This document shows positions 8,051 to 14,667 of a stretch of DNA of 29,698 nucleotides, in pieces. Source of the DNA: SG8-4 sp964598225 (lineage in GTDB: Bacteria > Planctomycetota > Phycisphaerae > Sedimentisphaerales > Anaerobacaceae); NCBI GenBank assembly GCA_964598225.1, contig CAZRBG010000066.1:1-29698 (forward strand). The letters are read 5' to 3'. The notes beneath the pieces were generated by a model. That model searched no databases, was not told the DNA's origin, and was given only the letters and a program-made list of their open reading frames with translations. The position numbers were made by a program, and so were the translations under genes. Every line of letters starts with the position of its first letter. Within the stretch, counting starts at the first letter, position 1.

Positions 8051-8332
8051 CTATTTGTAGGCATCCTTTCTCAGGCCTACAGAGAGGATATAGACAACTC
8101 TTTGGTCGGCATCAATATAATAGAAGATACGGAATCTTCCTATTCTGTAGCGCCATGCGGGCGGGTCGTAACCGCGGAGCTTCCTGATGTTGCGTCCTAA
8201 GAATGGCTCTGTTGTGATTTGTGGATATACGTACTCGGTTAATTTTTGCCGGATAAAACCGGCATCATGATGCGGCAGCTTCTTCATTTTCTTCAGAAAC
8301 TCATCCGTTTCAAAGACCCTGTACTTATCCAA
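8051..8332 (-). CDS. RelE/ParE-family toxin
   Basis: 93 residues with the compact RelE/ParE fold: a helical N-terminus (TDEFLKKMKKLPHHDAGFIR), then strands LRGYDPPAWRYRIGRFRIFYYI and VVYILSVGLRKDAY. Basic and aromatic residues lie where RelE-type mRNA interferases or ParE gyrase inhibitors have theirs; the two subtypes cannot be told apart here. Its start overlaps the antitoxin's end by 8 bp, the usual translationally coupled order (antitoxin first). Confidence 0.85.
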   Translation of the reverse strand: MDKYRVFETDEFLKKMKKLPHHDAGFIRQKLTEYVYPQITTEPFLGRNIRKLRGYDPPAWRYRIGRFRIFYYIDADQRVVYILSVGLRKDAYK

Positions 8333-8567
8333 CGAATCGTCCCTTCTTTTCTTTCACGTCTTTCATGCCGCGTTTCAGACTCTTGTTCAACTCTTCGTTG
8401 GCTCGAATTTCCGCCATTTCATATTCATCCGCGTATTCATGTTCCGCTATGTATCGAAGTGTGGACGTCTCGATGAAATTTGACAGCGTCCTATTATCCT
8501 GCTCTGCAAGTCGACGCAGCAGGTTGTAGACATTGTCCTTCAATCTTAATGTTATTGTTCTTGACAT
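8325..8567 (-). CDS. Ribbon-helix-helix antitoxin
   Basis: 80 residues: an N-terminal ribbon-helix-helix DNA-binding domain (SRTITLRLKDNVYNLLRRLA, then TLSNFIETSTLRYI) and a charged, probably flexible C-terminus that should wrap the toxin. AAGGAG lies 8 bp before the ATG. It is the first gene of the pair, and its product should autoregulate the promoter just upstream through the near-palindrome at 8590-8606. Confidence 0.85.
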   Translation of the reverse strand: MSRTITLRLKDNVYNLLRRLAEQDNRTLSNFIETSTLRYIAEHEYADEYEMAEIRANEELNKSLKRGMKDVKEKKGRFVG

Positions 8568-8589
8568 ATTTCAATCTCCTTGAATACGA

Positions 8590-8606
8590 TATACTCTTAT
8601 AGAATA
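8590..8606. promoter_or_regulatory. Candidate antitoxin operator
   Basis: TATACTCTTATAGAATA is an imperfect palindrome (TATTCT / AGTATA half-sites on the minus strand, 5 of 6 matching) that overlaps the -10 box. It suits a ribbon-helix-helix dimer. The operator role is inferred from position and symmetry. Confidence 0.35.
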
Positions 8607-8629
8607 CAATAGAATTTGCCGCACGTCAA
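8601..8629 (-). promoter_or_regulatory. Promoter of the toxin-antitoxin operon
   Basis: Minus-strand TTGACG (8629-8624) and TATTCT (8606-8601) with a 17 bp spacer, about 35 bp upstream of the antitoxin ATG. It is one of the best promoter matches in the window. Confidence 0.55.
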
Positions 8630-8746
8630 GTATGTGGAGCCTTTGTCATGGCGGTTGAACATGACAAAATCGACGGCTCTACCCTTGCTCTACACCATTT
8701 TGCTCTTGAAGTATGAGGCGGCAGGGTTTATACTTTTTGGTTTATC

Positions 8747-8775
8747 TGGATTATTTGGGTCTGATGCTCTATAAT
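8747..8775 (+). promoter_or_regulatory. Candidate promoter upstream of ffh
   Basis: A perfect TATAAT at 8770-8775, with a weak -35 TGGATT (8747-8752) 17 bp upstream. The implied transcript start near 8782 supports translation of ffh from the ATG at 8803, not from an earlier in-frame start at 8713. Confidence 0.35.
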
Positions 8776-8802
8776 CGAGCATCGCGGACCGGGGATTTTG
8801 CT

Positions 8803-10230
8803 ATGTTTGAGTCATTGACACAAAAATTTGGTTCGATCTTTAAGTCGCTTTCCGGCCGAGGGCGAATCACCGAGGCGAATATCTCGGACGCTATGCGCGA
8901 GGTGCGCAAAGCCCTGCTGGAAGCGGATGTTAACTACAACGTCGTCAAGCAGTTCTGCAAGGACGTCAGGGAGGCGGCTCTCGGCGCAGAGGTCATAAAG
9001 AGCCTCCATCCCGGCCAGGTCATGGTCAAGATCGTCAACGACGAGCTGACCAGGCTAATGGGGCCGGTCGATACCCGGATTTATTTTGTCTCGCCCGGAC
9101 CGACTGTTATCATGCTGGCGGGCCTGCAGGGCGGCGGCAAGACCACCTCGGCGGCAAAACTCGCAAAGTACCTTGTCTCCAAAGGCAAGAAGCCGCTGCT
9201 TGTCGCCGATGACCTGCAAAGACCGGCGGCTATCGACCAGTTGGTCGTCTTGGGCGAGCAGTTGGGCATAGACGTCTACAGCGAACAGAGTAAAAACGCC
9301 GTCAAGGTTGCAAAGAACGGTGTCAAGTACGCCAAATCAAACGGCCACGACGTGGTCGTGCTCGATACCGCCGGCCGGCTGCATATCGACCAGGAGATGA
9401 TGACCGAGGTCGCCGACGTTGCAAAAGCCGTTACGCCGCACCAGATATACCTCGTCTGCGACGCGATGACCGGTCAGGATGCGGTTAACTCCGCCAAGGA
9501 GTTCAACGAGCGTCTCGAGCTTGACGGCGTCATCCTTACGAAGCTCGACGGAGACGCCCGAGGCGGTGCGGCGCTGAGCGTCAAGGCGGTAACGGGAAAG
9601 CCAATCAAATTCATCGGCGTCGGCGAGAAGCTCGACAAGCTCGAAGAATTCCACCCCGACCGTATGGCCAGCCGAATTCTGGGAATGGGCGATGTCGTGA
9701 GCCTGGTCGAAAAGGCTCAGGAGCAGTTCGACCAGGATGAAGCCGAAAAGATGCAGAAGAAGATGGCCAAGGGCAGCTTCGGCTTCGACGACTTCCTCAA
9801 GCAGATGCAGGCCGTCAAGAAGATGGGCGGCGTCAAAGACCTGATGAAAATGATGCCCGGCATGGGCGGTCAGATGGACGATCTGGACCTGGACGGCGCC
9901 GAACTCGGACAAATGGAAGCGATCGTGCATTCGATGACGCCACAGGAACGGAGCGAACCCGATCTGATCGATTCGTCGAGACGAAGGCGAATAGCCACAG
10001 GCGCCGGCGTCCAGGTTCAGGATGTTTCGGGCCTGGTAAAGACGTTCAAACGCAGCAGGGACATGCTCAAAGCACTCAGCGGCGGCAGCTTCGGCGGGCT
10101 GAAGAATCTGTTCTCCGGCGGTCTAAACATGGGTGCGCTCAACCAGATGATGTCTTCGGGCAAAAAGATAAAACAGCGCTCGAAACGAAAGAAAGTCATA
10201 AAGCGAAGAGGAAAGATAAAGAAACGATGA
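8803..10230 (+). CDS. ffh: Signal recognition particle GTPase Ffh
   Basis: 475 residues. N domain (MFESLTQKFGSIFKSLSGRG), then the G domain with P-loop GLQGGGKTTSAAKLA, DLQRPAAIDQL, DTAGRLHIDQEMM, TKLDGDARGGAALS and GVGEKLDKLEEF, and a Met-rich M domain (MQAVKKMGGVKDLMKMMPGM). It ends in a strongly basic tail, KKIKQRSKRKKVIKRRGKIK. It binds SRP RNA and signal peptides and delivers nascent membrane proteins to FtsY. The ATG at 8803 is chosen because GGGGA precedes it by 7 bp and the N domain begins there. It heads the plus-strand ffh-rpsP-trmD-rplS cluster. Its stop overlaps the next gene's start (ATGA). Confidence 0.97.
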   Translation: MFESLTQKFGSIFKSLSGRGRITEANISDAMREVRKALLEADVNYNVVKQFCKDVREAALGAEVIKSLHPGQVMVKIVNDELTRLMGPVDTRIYFVSPGPTVIMLAGLQGGGKTTSAAKLAKYLVSKGKKPLLVADDLQRPAAIDQLVVLGEQLGIDVYSEQSKNAVKVAKNGVKYAKSNGHDVVVLDTAGRLHIDQEMMTEVADVAKAVTPHQIYLVCDAMTGQDAVNSAKEFNERLELDGVILTKLDGDARGGAALSVKAVTGKPIKFIGVGEKLDKLEEFHPDRMASRILGMGDVVSLVEKAQEQFDQDEAEKMQKKMAKGSFGFDDFLKQMQAVKKMGGVKDLMKMMPGMGGQMDDLDLDGAELGQMEAIVHSMTPQERSEPDLIDSSRRRRIATGAGVQVQDVSGLVKTFKRSRDMLKALSGGSFGGLKNLFSGGLNMGALNQMMSSGKKIKQRSKRKKVIKRRGKIKKR

Positions 10231-11648
10231 CCGATAAGAGCATAAACCGCCGCAACTTCCTGAAACTCGCCGGCGCTGCTGCCGCCGGTGTCGCGATGCA
10301 CGAGTTGGCGCGTGGCGCAGTTTGGGCTGAAAGCAAACCCAACTTCATTGTTATTTTCTGTGACGACATGGGGTATGGCGATCTCGGCTGCTTCGGCTCG
10401 ACGAAACATCGTACGCCCAACATCGATCGCATGGCTGCTGAAGGCACTCGGTTCACGAGCTTTTACGTGACCAGCGGCGTGTGCACGCCGTCGCGGTCGA
10501 GTCTGATGACCGGCTGCTATCCCCGCCGGGTCAGCATGCACAAGAGCGCGCGCAACGAATGGGTGCTGTTCCCCGTTGCCAAAAAGGGGCTCCATCCGGA
10601 TGAAATCACAATCGCCGACCTGCTTAAATCGCAGGGTTACGTAACCGCCTGCGTCGGAAAGTGGCATCTTGGCGATCAGCCGGAATTTCTGCCGAGAAAG
10701 CAGGGCTTCGACTACTATTACGGCATCCCCTACAGCAACGACATGGGATCGAGGCAGCGCAAGCAGAATCCGCCGTTGCCGCTGATGAGAAATGAAGAGG
10801 TCATCGAGGCGCCGGCAAACCAGAACACGCTGACGAAGCGCTACACCGAAGAGGTGATTAGGTTCATAACCGCCAACAAGGACAAACCTTTCTTCGTATA
10901 TCTGCCGCATACGATGGTGCACAATCCCGTTCACGCCAGCGAAAAGTTTCGCGGCAAGAGCGCCAACGGTCGCTACGGCGACGCCGTGGAAGAGATCGAC
11001 TGGTCCACCGGCGAAATCCTCTCGACCCTCGAGAAACTGGGCATCGACGACGACACTCTGGTAATATTCACTTCCGACAACGGGGCCGCAAGCCGGTGGG
11101 GCGGCAGCAATTTGCCGCTGTCGGGCTGGAAAGGCAGCACGATGGAAGGCGGCATGCGCGAGCCCTGCGTTATGCGATGGCCCGGAAAGATGCCGGCCGG
11201 GAAGACATGCGACGAGCTGACTTCGACACTGGACCTGCTTCCGACTCTGGCAAACCTGGCCGGCACGAAGGCGCCGGAGGACCGAATCATAGACGGCAAG
11301 AACATCTGGCCGCTCATGGCTGGAGATAAAAGCGCCAAGTCGCCGCACGATGCGTTCTACTACTACAGGGTGGCTCAGTTGCAGGCGGTTCGCTCAGGTA
11401 AATGGAAGCTGCATCTGCCCTACGAGATCAGAAGGAAAGGCAAGACAACGCAGGCCAAGTTGAAATTGTACGATCTTGATGCCGATATCGGCGAGAAGAA
11501 CAACGTCGCCGGGCAGAATCCTGACGTGGTCAAGCGTCTTCTCTCGCTGGCGGAAAAGGCGCGAGCAGACCTCGGCGACGGCAATCAAAAAGGCAATCAG
11601 AGACCGGCCGGTCTTGTCGTAACTCCAACGCCCCTGACGATGAACTAA
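10227..11648 (+). CDS. Exported arylsulfatase-type sulfatase coupled to ffh
   Basis: 473 residues. Tat signal NRRNFLKLAGAAAAGVAM, metal-binding CDDMGYGDLGCFG (D46, D47), formylglycine motif C86-T-P-S-R90 followed by SSLMTGCYP, KWHLGD, and FTSDNGAASRWGGSN for the second metal site, ending in the short C-terminal subdomain (LKLYDLDADIGEKNNVA). It should hydrolyse sulfate esters in the periplasm after Tat export and Cys-to-formylglycine conversion. It begins inside the ffh stop (4 bp ATGA overlap), so translation is probably coupled to ffh, which is odd for a catabolic enzyme. Substrate unknown. Confidence 0.93.
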   Translation: MTDKSINRRNFLKLAGAAAAGVAMHELARGAVWAESKPNFIVIFCDDMGYGDLGCFGSTKHRTPNIDRMAAEGTRFTSFYVTSGVCTPSRSSLMTGCYPRRVSMHKSARNEWVLFPVAKKGLHPDEITIADLLKSQGYVTACVGKWHLGDQPEFLPRKQGFDYYYGIPYSNDMGSRQRKQNPPLPLMRNEEVIEAPANQNTLTKRYTEEVIRFITANKDKPFFVYLPHTMVHNPVHASEKFRGKSANGRYGDAVEEIDWSTGEILSTLEKLGIDDDTLVIFTSDNGAASRWGGSNLPLSGWKGSTMEGGMREPCVMRWPGKMPAGKTCDELTSTLDLLPTLANLAGTKAPEDRIIDGKNIWPLMAGDKSAKSPHDAFYYYRVAQLQAVRSGKWKLHLPYEIRRKGKTTQAKLKLYDLDADIGEKNNVAGQNPDVVKRLLSLAEKARADLGDGNQKGNQRPAGLVVTPTPLTMN

Positions 11649-11683
11649 AGTCCGTAGCGACCGCCGCATAGGATTCAATTGAT

Positions 11684-12007
11684 ATGACGACAGCAAAGAA
11701 GATGACAATCGAGCAGTATCTTGAGAAAGTCGCCCGTTTCTCGGACGACGCGTACGGCAGGCTCGTGCGCGATCAATTTCAGGATATCGAAGGCGCCAGC
11801 GAGCTGGCAATGCTCGCCGCCCCGAGCGCCGAAGAGCTGGAGCAGTTGAGAAAAGCGGTTGCTATAATGACACCCAATGAAAAACAAAACGCCGACAAGC
11901 TGACCGACGAACAGGTGGAAAGACTCGCCGCCGACGCCCAAATCGACCCGGCCAACCTTGCAATCTTCCTCAACGGCTACGCCCTAAATTGTAGACGTGA
12001 TACATAG
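11684..12007 (+). CDS. Small uncharacterised protein between ffh and rpsP
   Basis: 107 residues, acidic and helical, no signal peptide: MTIEQYLEKVARFSDDAYGR, then LAAPSAEELEQLRKAVAIMT, LTDEQVERLAADAQIDPANL and IFLNGYALNCRR. I do not recognise the family. The position suggests a small gene specific to this lineage in the translation cluster. ATG at 11684 has AGGA 10 bp upstream; ATG at 11702 is an alternative start. Its stop codon lies 8 bp before the left arm of the first GxxExxY cassette. Confidence 0.6.
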   Translation: MTTAKKMTIEQYLEKVARFSDDAYGRLVRDQFQDIEGASELAMLAAPSAEELEQLRKAVAIMTPNEKQNADKLTDEQVERLAADAQIDPANLAIFLNGYALNCRRDT

Positions 12008-12015
12008 AATATTTA

Positions 12016-12041
12016 GACAGGATAACAGGATAAAACAGGAT
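12016..12041 (+). repeat. Left arm of cassette 1
   Basis: GACAGGATAACAGGATAAAA followed by CAGGAT: three ACAGGAT units. A 34 bp stretch from 12011 matches 29473-29506 at 29 of 34 positions. Confidence 0.8.
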
Positions 12042-12095
12042 TTTATTTTTGGGAGTGAATATAAGCCATACTCTTTCTCGTAAACAAACTATGTT

Positions 12096-12464
12096 ATGGA
12101 ACATAAGCAACTCACGAAGAGGATTATTGCCGCTGCTTATACTGTTTACAACAGGATGGGATTTGGTTTTTTGGAATCCGTTTATGAGAAATGTTTGTTG
12201 ATTGAGTTGAGAAAGGCAGGTCTCCGAGCCGAATCGCAGAAACCTGTTATAGTCAGATATGATAACGAAGTTGTCGGGGAGTTCAAAGCCGATATTATAG
12301 TTGAAGATACCGTCATAGTGGAGCTAAAATCTGTCAAGCAAATTGTGCAGGCACACGAAGTACAGTTGGTGAACTACCGCGTCGCAACAGATAAGCCAGT
12401 GGGGCTTATTCTGAACTTTGGAGAAGAAAGAGTTGAAGTCAAACGAAAAGTAAGAGTCTTGTGA
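12096..12464 (+). CDS. GxxExxY protein (PD-(D/E)XK-like), copy 1
   Basis: 122 residues. The family motif appears as GFLESVYEKC (G..E..Y), preceded by the helix KRIIAAAYTVYNRM. A PD-(D/E)XK nuclease-like core follows: FKADIIVEDTVIVELKSVK, with D and ExK placed as in that superfamily, then QLVNYRVATDKPVGLILNFG. The biochemical role of the family is unproven; a nuclease fold is inferred from the motif. No clear Shine-Dalgarno precedes the ATG. It is the only gene inside the inverted arms. It is clearly related to, but diverged from, the copy at 13292. Confidence 0.9.
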   Translation: MEHKQLTKRIIAAAYTVYNRMGFGFLESVYEKCLLIELRKAGLRAESQKPVIVRYDNEVVGEFKADIIVEDTVIVELKSVKQIVQAHEVQLVNYRVATDKPVGLILNFGEERVEVKRKVRVL

Positions 12465-12499
12465 TAAGGAAAGGATCACCAGGGTTAGAACCTAAAACC

Positions 12500-12525
12500 A
12501 TCCTGTATAATCCTGTTATCCTGTC
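12500..12525 (-). repeat. Right arm of cassette 1
   Basis: ATCCTGTATAATCCTGTTAT followed by CCTGTC, the reverse complement of the left arm with two mismatches. It lies 76 bp upstream of rpsP. Confidence 0.8.
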
Positions 12526-12601
12526 AAAAAGAAAAACGTGTCTCGTGACCGCCACGTAAAGGTCGCGGGAATTGATGATAGAATAGAGAAAGGAACAGAA
12601 C

Positions 12602-13222
12602 ATGGCAGTAAAATTGAGAATGACGCGGATGGGCCGACGGCATCGGCCGTTCTACAGGATCAATGCGATTGAGTCCCGAACGCCGCGTGACGGCAGAGTG
12701 CTTGAGAAGCTGGGGCACTACGATCCGCTCCTGAAGGATAAGGCCAAACAGATCGTGCTCAACCACGAACGCACGAAGTATTGGCTCGAACAGGGGGCGA
12801 TTCCATCCGATACCGTCGCGCAGATCCTCTCGCGAGAGGGAATCAAGAGCAAGCACGCCGAGCAAAAGGCGGCCCGCCGGGCAAAGGCCAAGGCCATCGC
12901 TCATGCCAGAGGCAAGCCTTTCAACAATACAGAGAGAATAGCGGCCAAGAAAGCGGCCGAAGCCGAAGAAGCAAAGGCTCAGGCCGAGGCCGAAGCAAAG
13001 GAAAAGGCCGAAAAAGAAGCCGCTGCGGCCAAAGAAGCCGAAGAAAAAGCCAAGGCAGACGCCGAAGCTAAAGCCGACGCCGAAGCAATAGCCCGCGCCG
13101 ACGCCGACAAAAAGGCCAGAGAAGAAGCCGAAGCCGCAGAAAAGGCAAGGGCTGAAGAAGCAGAGGAAAAGCCTGAAGCAGAGGCAACCGAAACCAAATC
13201 CGAGGAAGAGACCAAAGAGTAA
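12602..13222 (+). CDS. rpsP: Ribosomal protein S16 with a long Ala/Glu/Lys-rich tail
   Basis: Residues 1-85 are a complete bS16: AVKLRMTRMGRRHRPFYRI, then ESRTPRDGRVLEKLGHYDP and RTKYWLEQGAIPSDTVAQIL. bS16 normally has about 80-90 residues; this one continues to 206 with a charged, low-complexity A/E/K segment (about 110-206) predicted as a long helix or coiled coil, ending acidic (EETKSEEE-like). The basic stretch ARRAKAKAIAHARGK at about 90-104 links the two. AAAGGAA precedes the ATG. The stop codon TAA (13220-13222) falls where the second GxxExxY cassette's left arm begins. Confidence 0.95.
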   Translation: MAVKLRMTRMGRRHRPFYRINAIESRTPRDGRVLEKLGHYDPLLKDKAKQIVLNHERTKYWLEQGAIPSDTVAQILSREGIKSKHAEQKAARRAKAKAIAHARGKPFNNTERIAAKKAAEAEEAKAQAEAEAKEKAEKEAAAAKEAEEKAKADAEAKADAEAIARADADKKAREEAEAAEKARAEEAEEKPEAEATETKSEEETKE

Positions 13223-13260
13223 CCACGTAACCACGGATTGCGCGGATTAACACGGATTAA
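13221..13260 (+). repeat. Left arm of cassette 2
   Basis: Begins AACCACGTAACCACGG and continues with GATTGCGCGGATTAACACGG: units of about 9-10 bp built on C(A/G)CGGATTA. The TAA that ends rpsP overlaps its first two bases. Confidence 0.75.
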
Positions 13261-13291
13261 ATATATAATTTGGTCAAAGAAGGGATGAGGC

Positions 13292-13669
13292 TTGTCAGCA
13301 GAAACACTTCTGTATAAGGACCTGACTGGGAAGATTATTGGCGCTGCAATGGAAGTCCATAGAACTCTCGGCTGCGGTTTCCTGGAAAGTGTGTACGAAG
13401 AAGCCTTGGCAGTGGAATTTGGTTTACTCCGTGTTCGCTTTGAACGGCAGAAATCGCTTGATGTCTTCTACAAAGGAACGAATGTAAAGAAGTTTGTCTC
13501 TGATTTTCTTGTAGCCGAGACAATCCTTGTAGAGTTGAAAGCAATCAAGCAACTGACAGAGACAGACACTGCTCAAGTCCTGAATTACGTGAAGGCGACA
13601 AACTTGAAACTCGGTTTACTCTTGAATTTTGGTGCACCCTCTCTCCAGTACAAAAGATTAATAAACTAA
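13292..13669 (+). CDS. GxxExxY protein (PD-(D/E)XK-like), copy 2
   Basis: 125 residues. Helix KIIGAAMEVHRTLGC leads into the motif GFLESVYEEALAVEF; the nuclease-like core is VSDFLVAETILVELKAIKQL, with D and ExK, followed by QVLNYVKATNLKLGLLLNFG. Start is TTG at 13292 with AAGGGA 6 bp upstream. It keeps the same motifs as copy 1 but differs widely elsewhere, so the two cassettes are not a recent duplication. Function unknown; a DNA-cleaving role within its own cassette is a hypothesis. Confidence 0.9.
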   Translation: MSAETLLYKDLTGKIIGAAMEVHRTLGCGFLESVYEEALAVEFGLLRVRFERQKSLDVFYKGTNVKKFVSDFLVAETILVELKAIKQLTETDTAQVLNYVKATNLKLGLLLNFGAPSLQYKRLIN

Positions 13670-13712
13670 TTCGTGAAATCCGTGCTGCTTTATAATCCGT
13701 GAAATCCGTGGT
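13670..13712 (-). repeat. Right arm of cassette 2
   Basis: Units TTCGTGAA, ATCCGTG, ATCCGTGAA, ATCCGTGGT. The arm ends 9 bp before the trmD start codon, so the trmD ribosome-binding region directly abuts the cassette. Confidence 0.75.
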
Positions 13713-13721
13713 AATGAAGGT

Positions 13722-14417
13722 ATGTGTATAAGGATTGACGTTCTTACACTTTTTCCGCAGTTTTTCGAATCGCCCCTGAGTTGCTCGATAGTCAAGAGGG
13801 CTCAGGACGACGGGCTGGTCGAAATCGCTCTTGCGGACATCAGGGACTTCACGACCGACAGCTACAGGAAGGTCGACGACAAGCCCTACGGCGGCGGTCC
13901 CGGCATGGTAATGATGCCCGGCCCCGTCTTCGACTGCTTCGAGCACGTGCAGAAACTCTCGCCCGAACCGGGCAGACGTCTCCTGCTCACGCCGCAGGGA
14001 AAGCCCTTCAACCAGGCCAAAGCACAGGAGCTAAGCGCCGAGAAGCGTCTTATCCTGATCGCAGGAAAATACGAAGGCTTCGACGAGCGCATCCGCACCG
14101 GCCTTGGCGCCGAGCAGATCTCGATAGGCGACTACGTACTGAGCGGTGGGGAATTACCAGTTATGGTAATCATCGACGCCGTGGTCAGACTCCTCGAAGG
14201 CGCTCTCGGTGATGAAGACTCGGCTAAAGACGATTCGTTCAGTGAGGGCCTGCTCGAATACCCTCACTACACAAGACCGGAAAACTTCCGCGGCATGAAA
14301 GTCCCCGAAATTCTCCTGAGCGGCGACCACGCCAAAATAGCCCAATGGCGCCGCCGGCAATCCATAGAACGAACAAAAAAATACCGCCCGGATTTGCTCA
14401 AAGAAAATGATGGTTGA
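13722..14417 (+). CDS. trmD: tRNA (guanine-N1-)-methyltransferase TrmD
   Basis: 231 residues. N-terminal IDVLTLFPQFFESPLS, then DIRDFTTD, DKPYGGGPGMVMMPGP, the SPOUT-knot segment ISIGDYVLSGGELPVMVIIDAVVR (AdoMet binding), and LEYPHYTRPENFRGMKVPEILLSGDH for tRNA contact. It methylates G37 of tRNAs that read CNN and so prevents +1 frameshifting. The ATG at 13722 is the only plausible start, but GAAGG lies just 1 bp before it, closer than normal. It sits in the ffh-rpsP-trmD-rplS order, with rimM absent. Confidence 0.96.
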   Translation: MCIRIDVLTLFPQFFESPLSCSIVKRAQDDGLVEIALADIRDFTTDSYRKVDDKPYGGGPGMVMMPGPVFDCFEHVQKLSPEPGRRLLLTPQGKPFNQAKAQELSAEKRLILIAGKYEGFDERIRTGLGAEQISIGDYVLSGGELPVMVIIDAVVRLLEGALGDEDSAKDDSFSEGLLEYPHYTRPENFRGMKVPEILLSGDHAKIAQWRRRQSIERTKKYRPDLLKENDG

Positions 14418-14440
14418 GCGATCTGAAGCCACTCCTCACT

Positions 14441-14538
14441 GTCATCTCGACTGAAGCCAAAGGCGAAACGGAGAGACCTATTTAAAACAGATTCCTCCGC
14501 TTCATCCCAACTTGCGTTGGAACTCCGGTCGGAATGAC
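14441..14538 (-). repeat. Dispersed palindromic repeat, copy A
   Basis: 98 bp between GTCATCTCGA and TCGGAATGAC ends (8 of 10 pairing). Its reverse complement resembles the first part of the element at 19125-19247, including the TCCAACGCAAGTTGGGATG-like hairpin and GGAGGAATCTG. It fills the trmD to zinc-ribbon-gene gap. Confidence 0.65.
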
Positions 14539-14667
14539 ACTTACCAATCGAAACACACGCTCCCTGTTTTTCTTTCTTGATATCTCGTGTCCTTGGCCTT
14601 ATATATGGTAGAGCAAAAGGATGTCTTGAAGTCAATAGTCAAGATGTGTTTCAAAAGCGAGGTCAAG

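Larger units (their letters stand above)
12016..12525. mobile_element. Candidate GxxExxY cassette 1 with inverted short-period arms
   Basis: About 510 bp between two 26 bp inverted arms (12016-12041 and 12500-12525), which match at 24 of 26 positions. The arms are made of the unit ACAGGATA repeated three times at 8-10 bp steps. The only gene inside is a GxxExxY protein gene. The unit occupies the gap between a small ORF and rpsP. The boundaries are read directly; mobility is an inference. Confidence 0.55.
13221..13712. mobile_element. Candidate GxxExxY cassette 2 with inverted short-period arms
   Basis: About 490 bp filling the entire rpsP-trmD gap. The left arm (13221-13260) is CACGGATTA-type units; the right arm (13670-13712) is their reverse complement, with four ATCCGTG/TTCGTG units. 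The terminal 19 bp pair matches at 17 positions. The only gene inside is a second GxxExxY protein gene. Arm sequence differs from cassette 1, but the design is the same. Mobility is inferred. Confidence 0.55.

Noticed and set aside
10017..11348. 443-codon minus-strand open frame
   Set aside because: Antisense to ffh and the sulfatase, both with complete motifs; a shadow of their codon bias.
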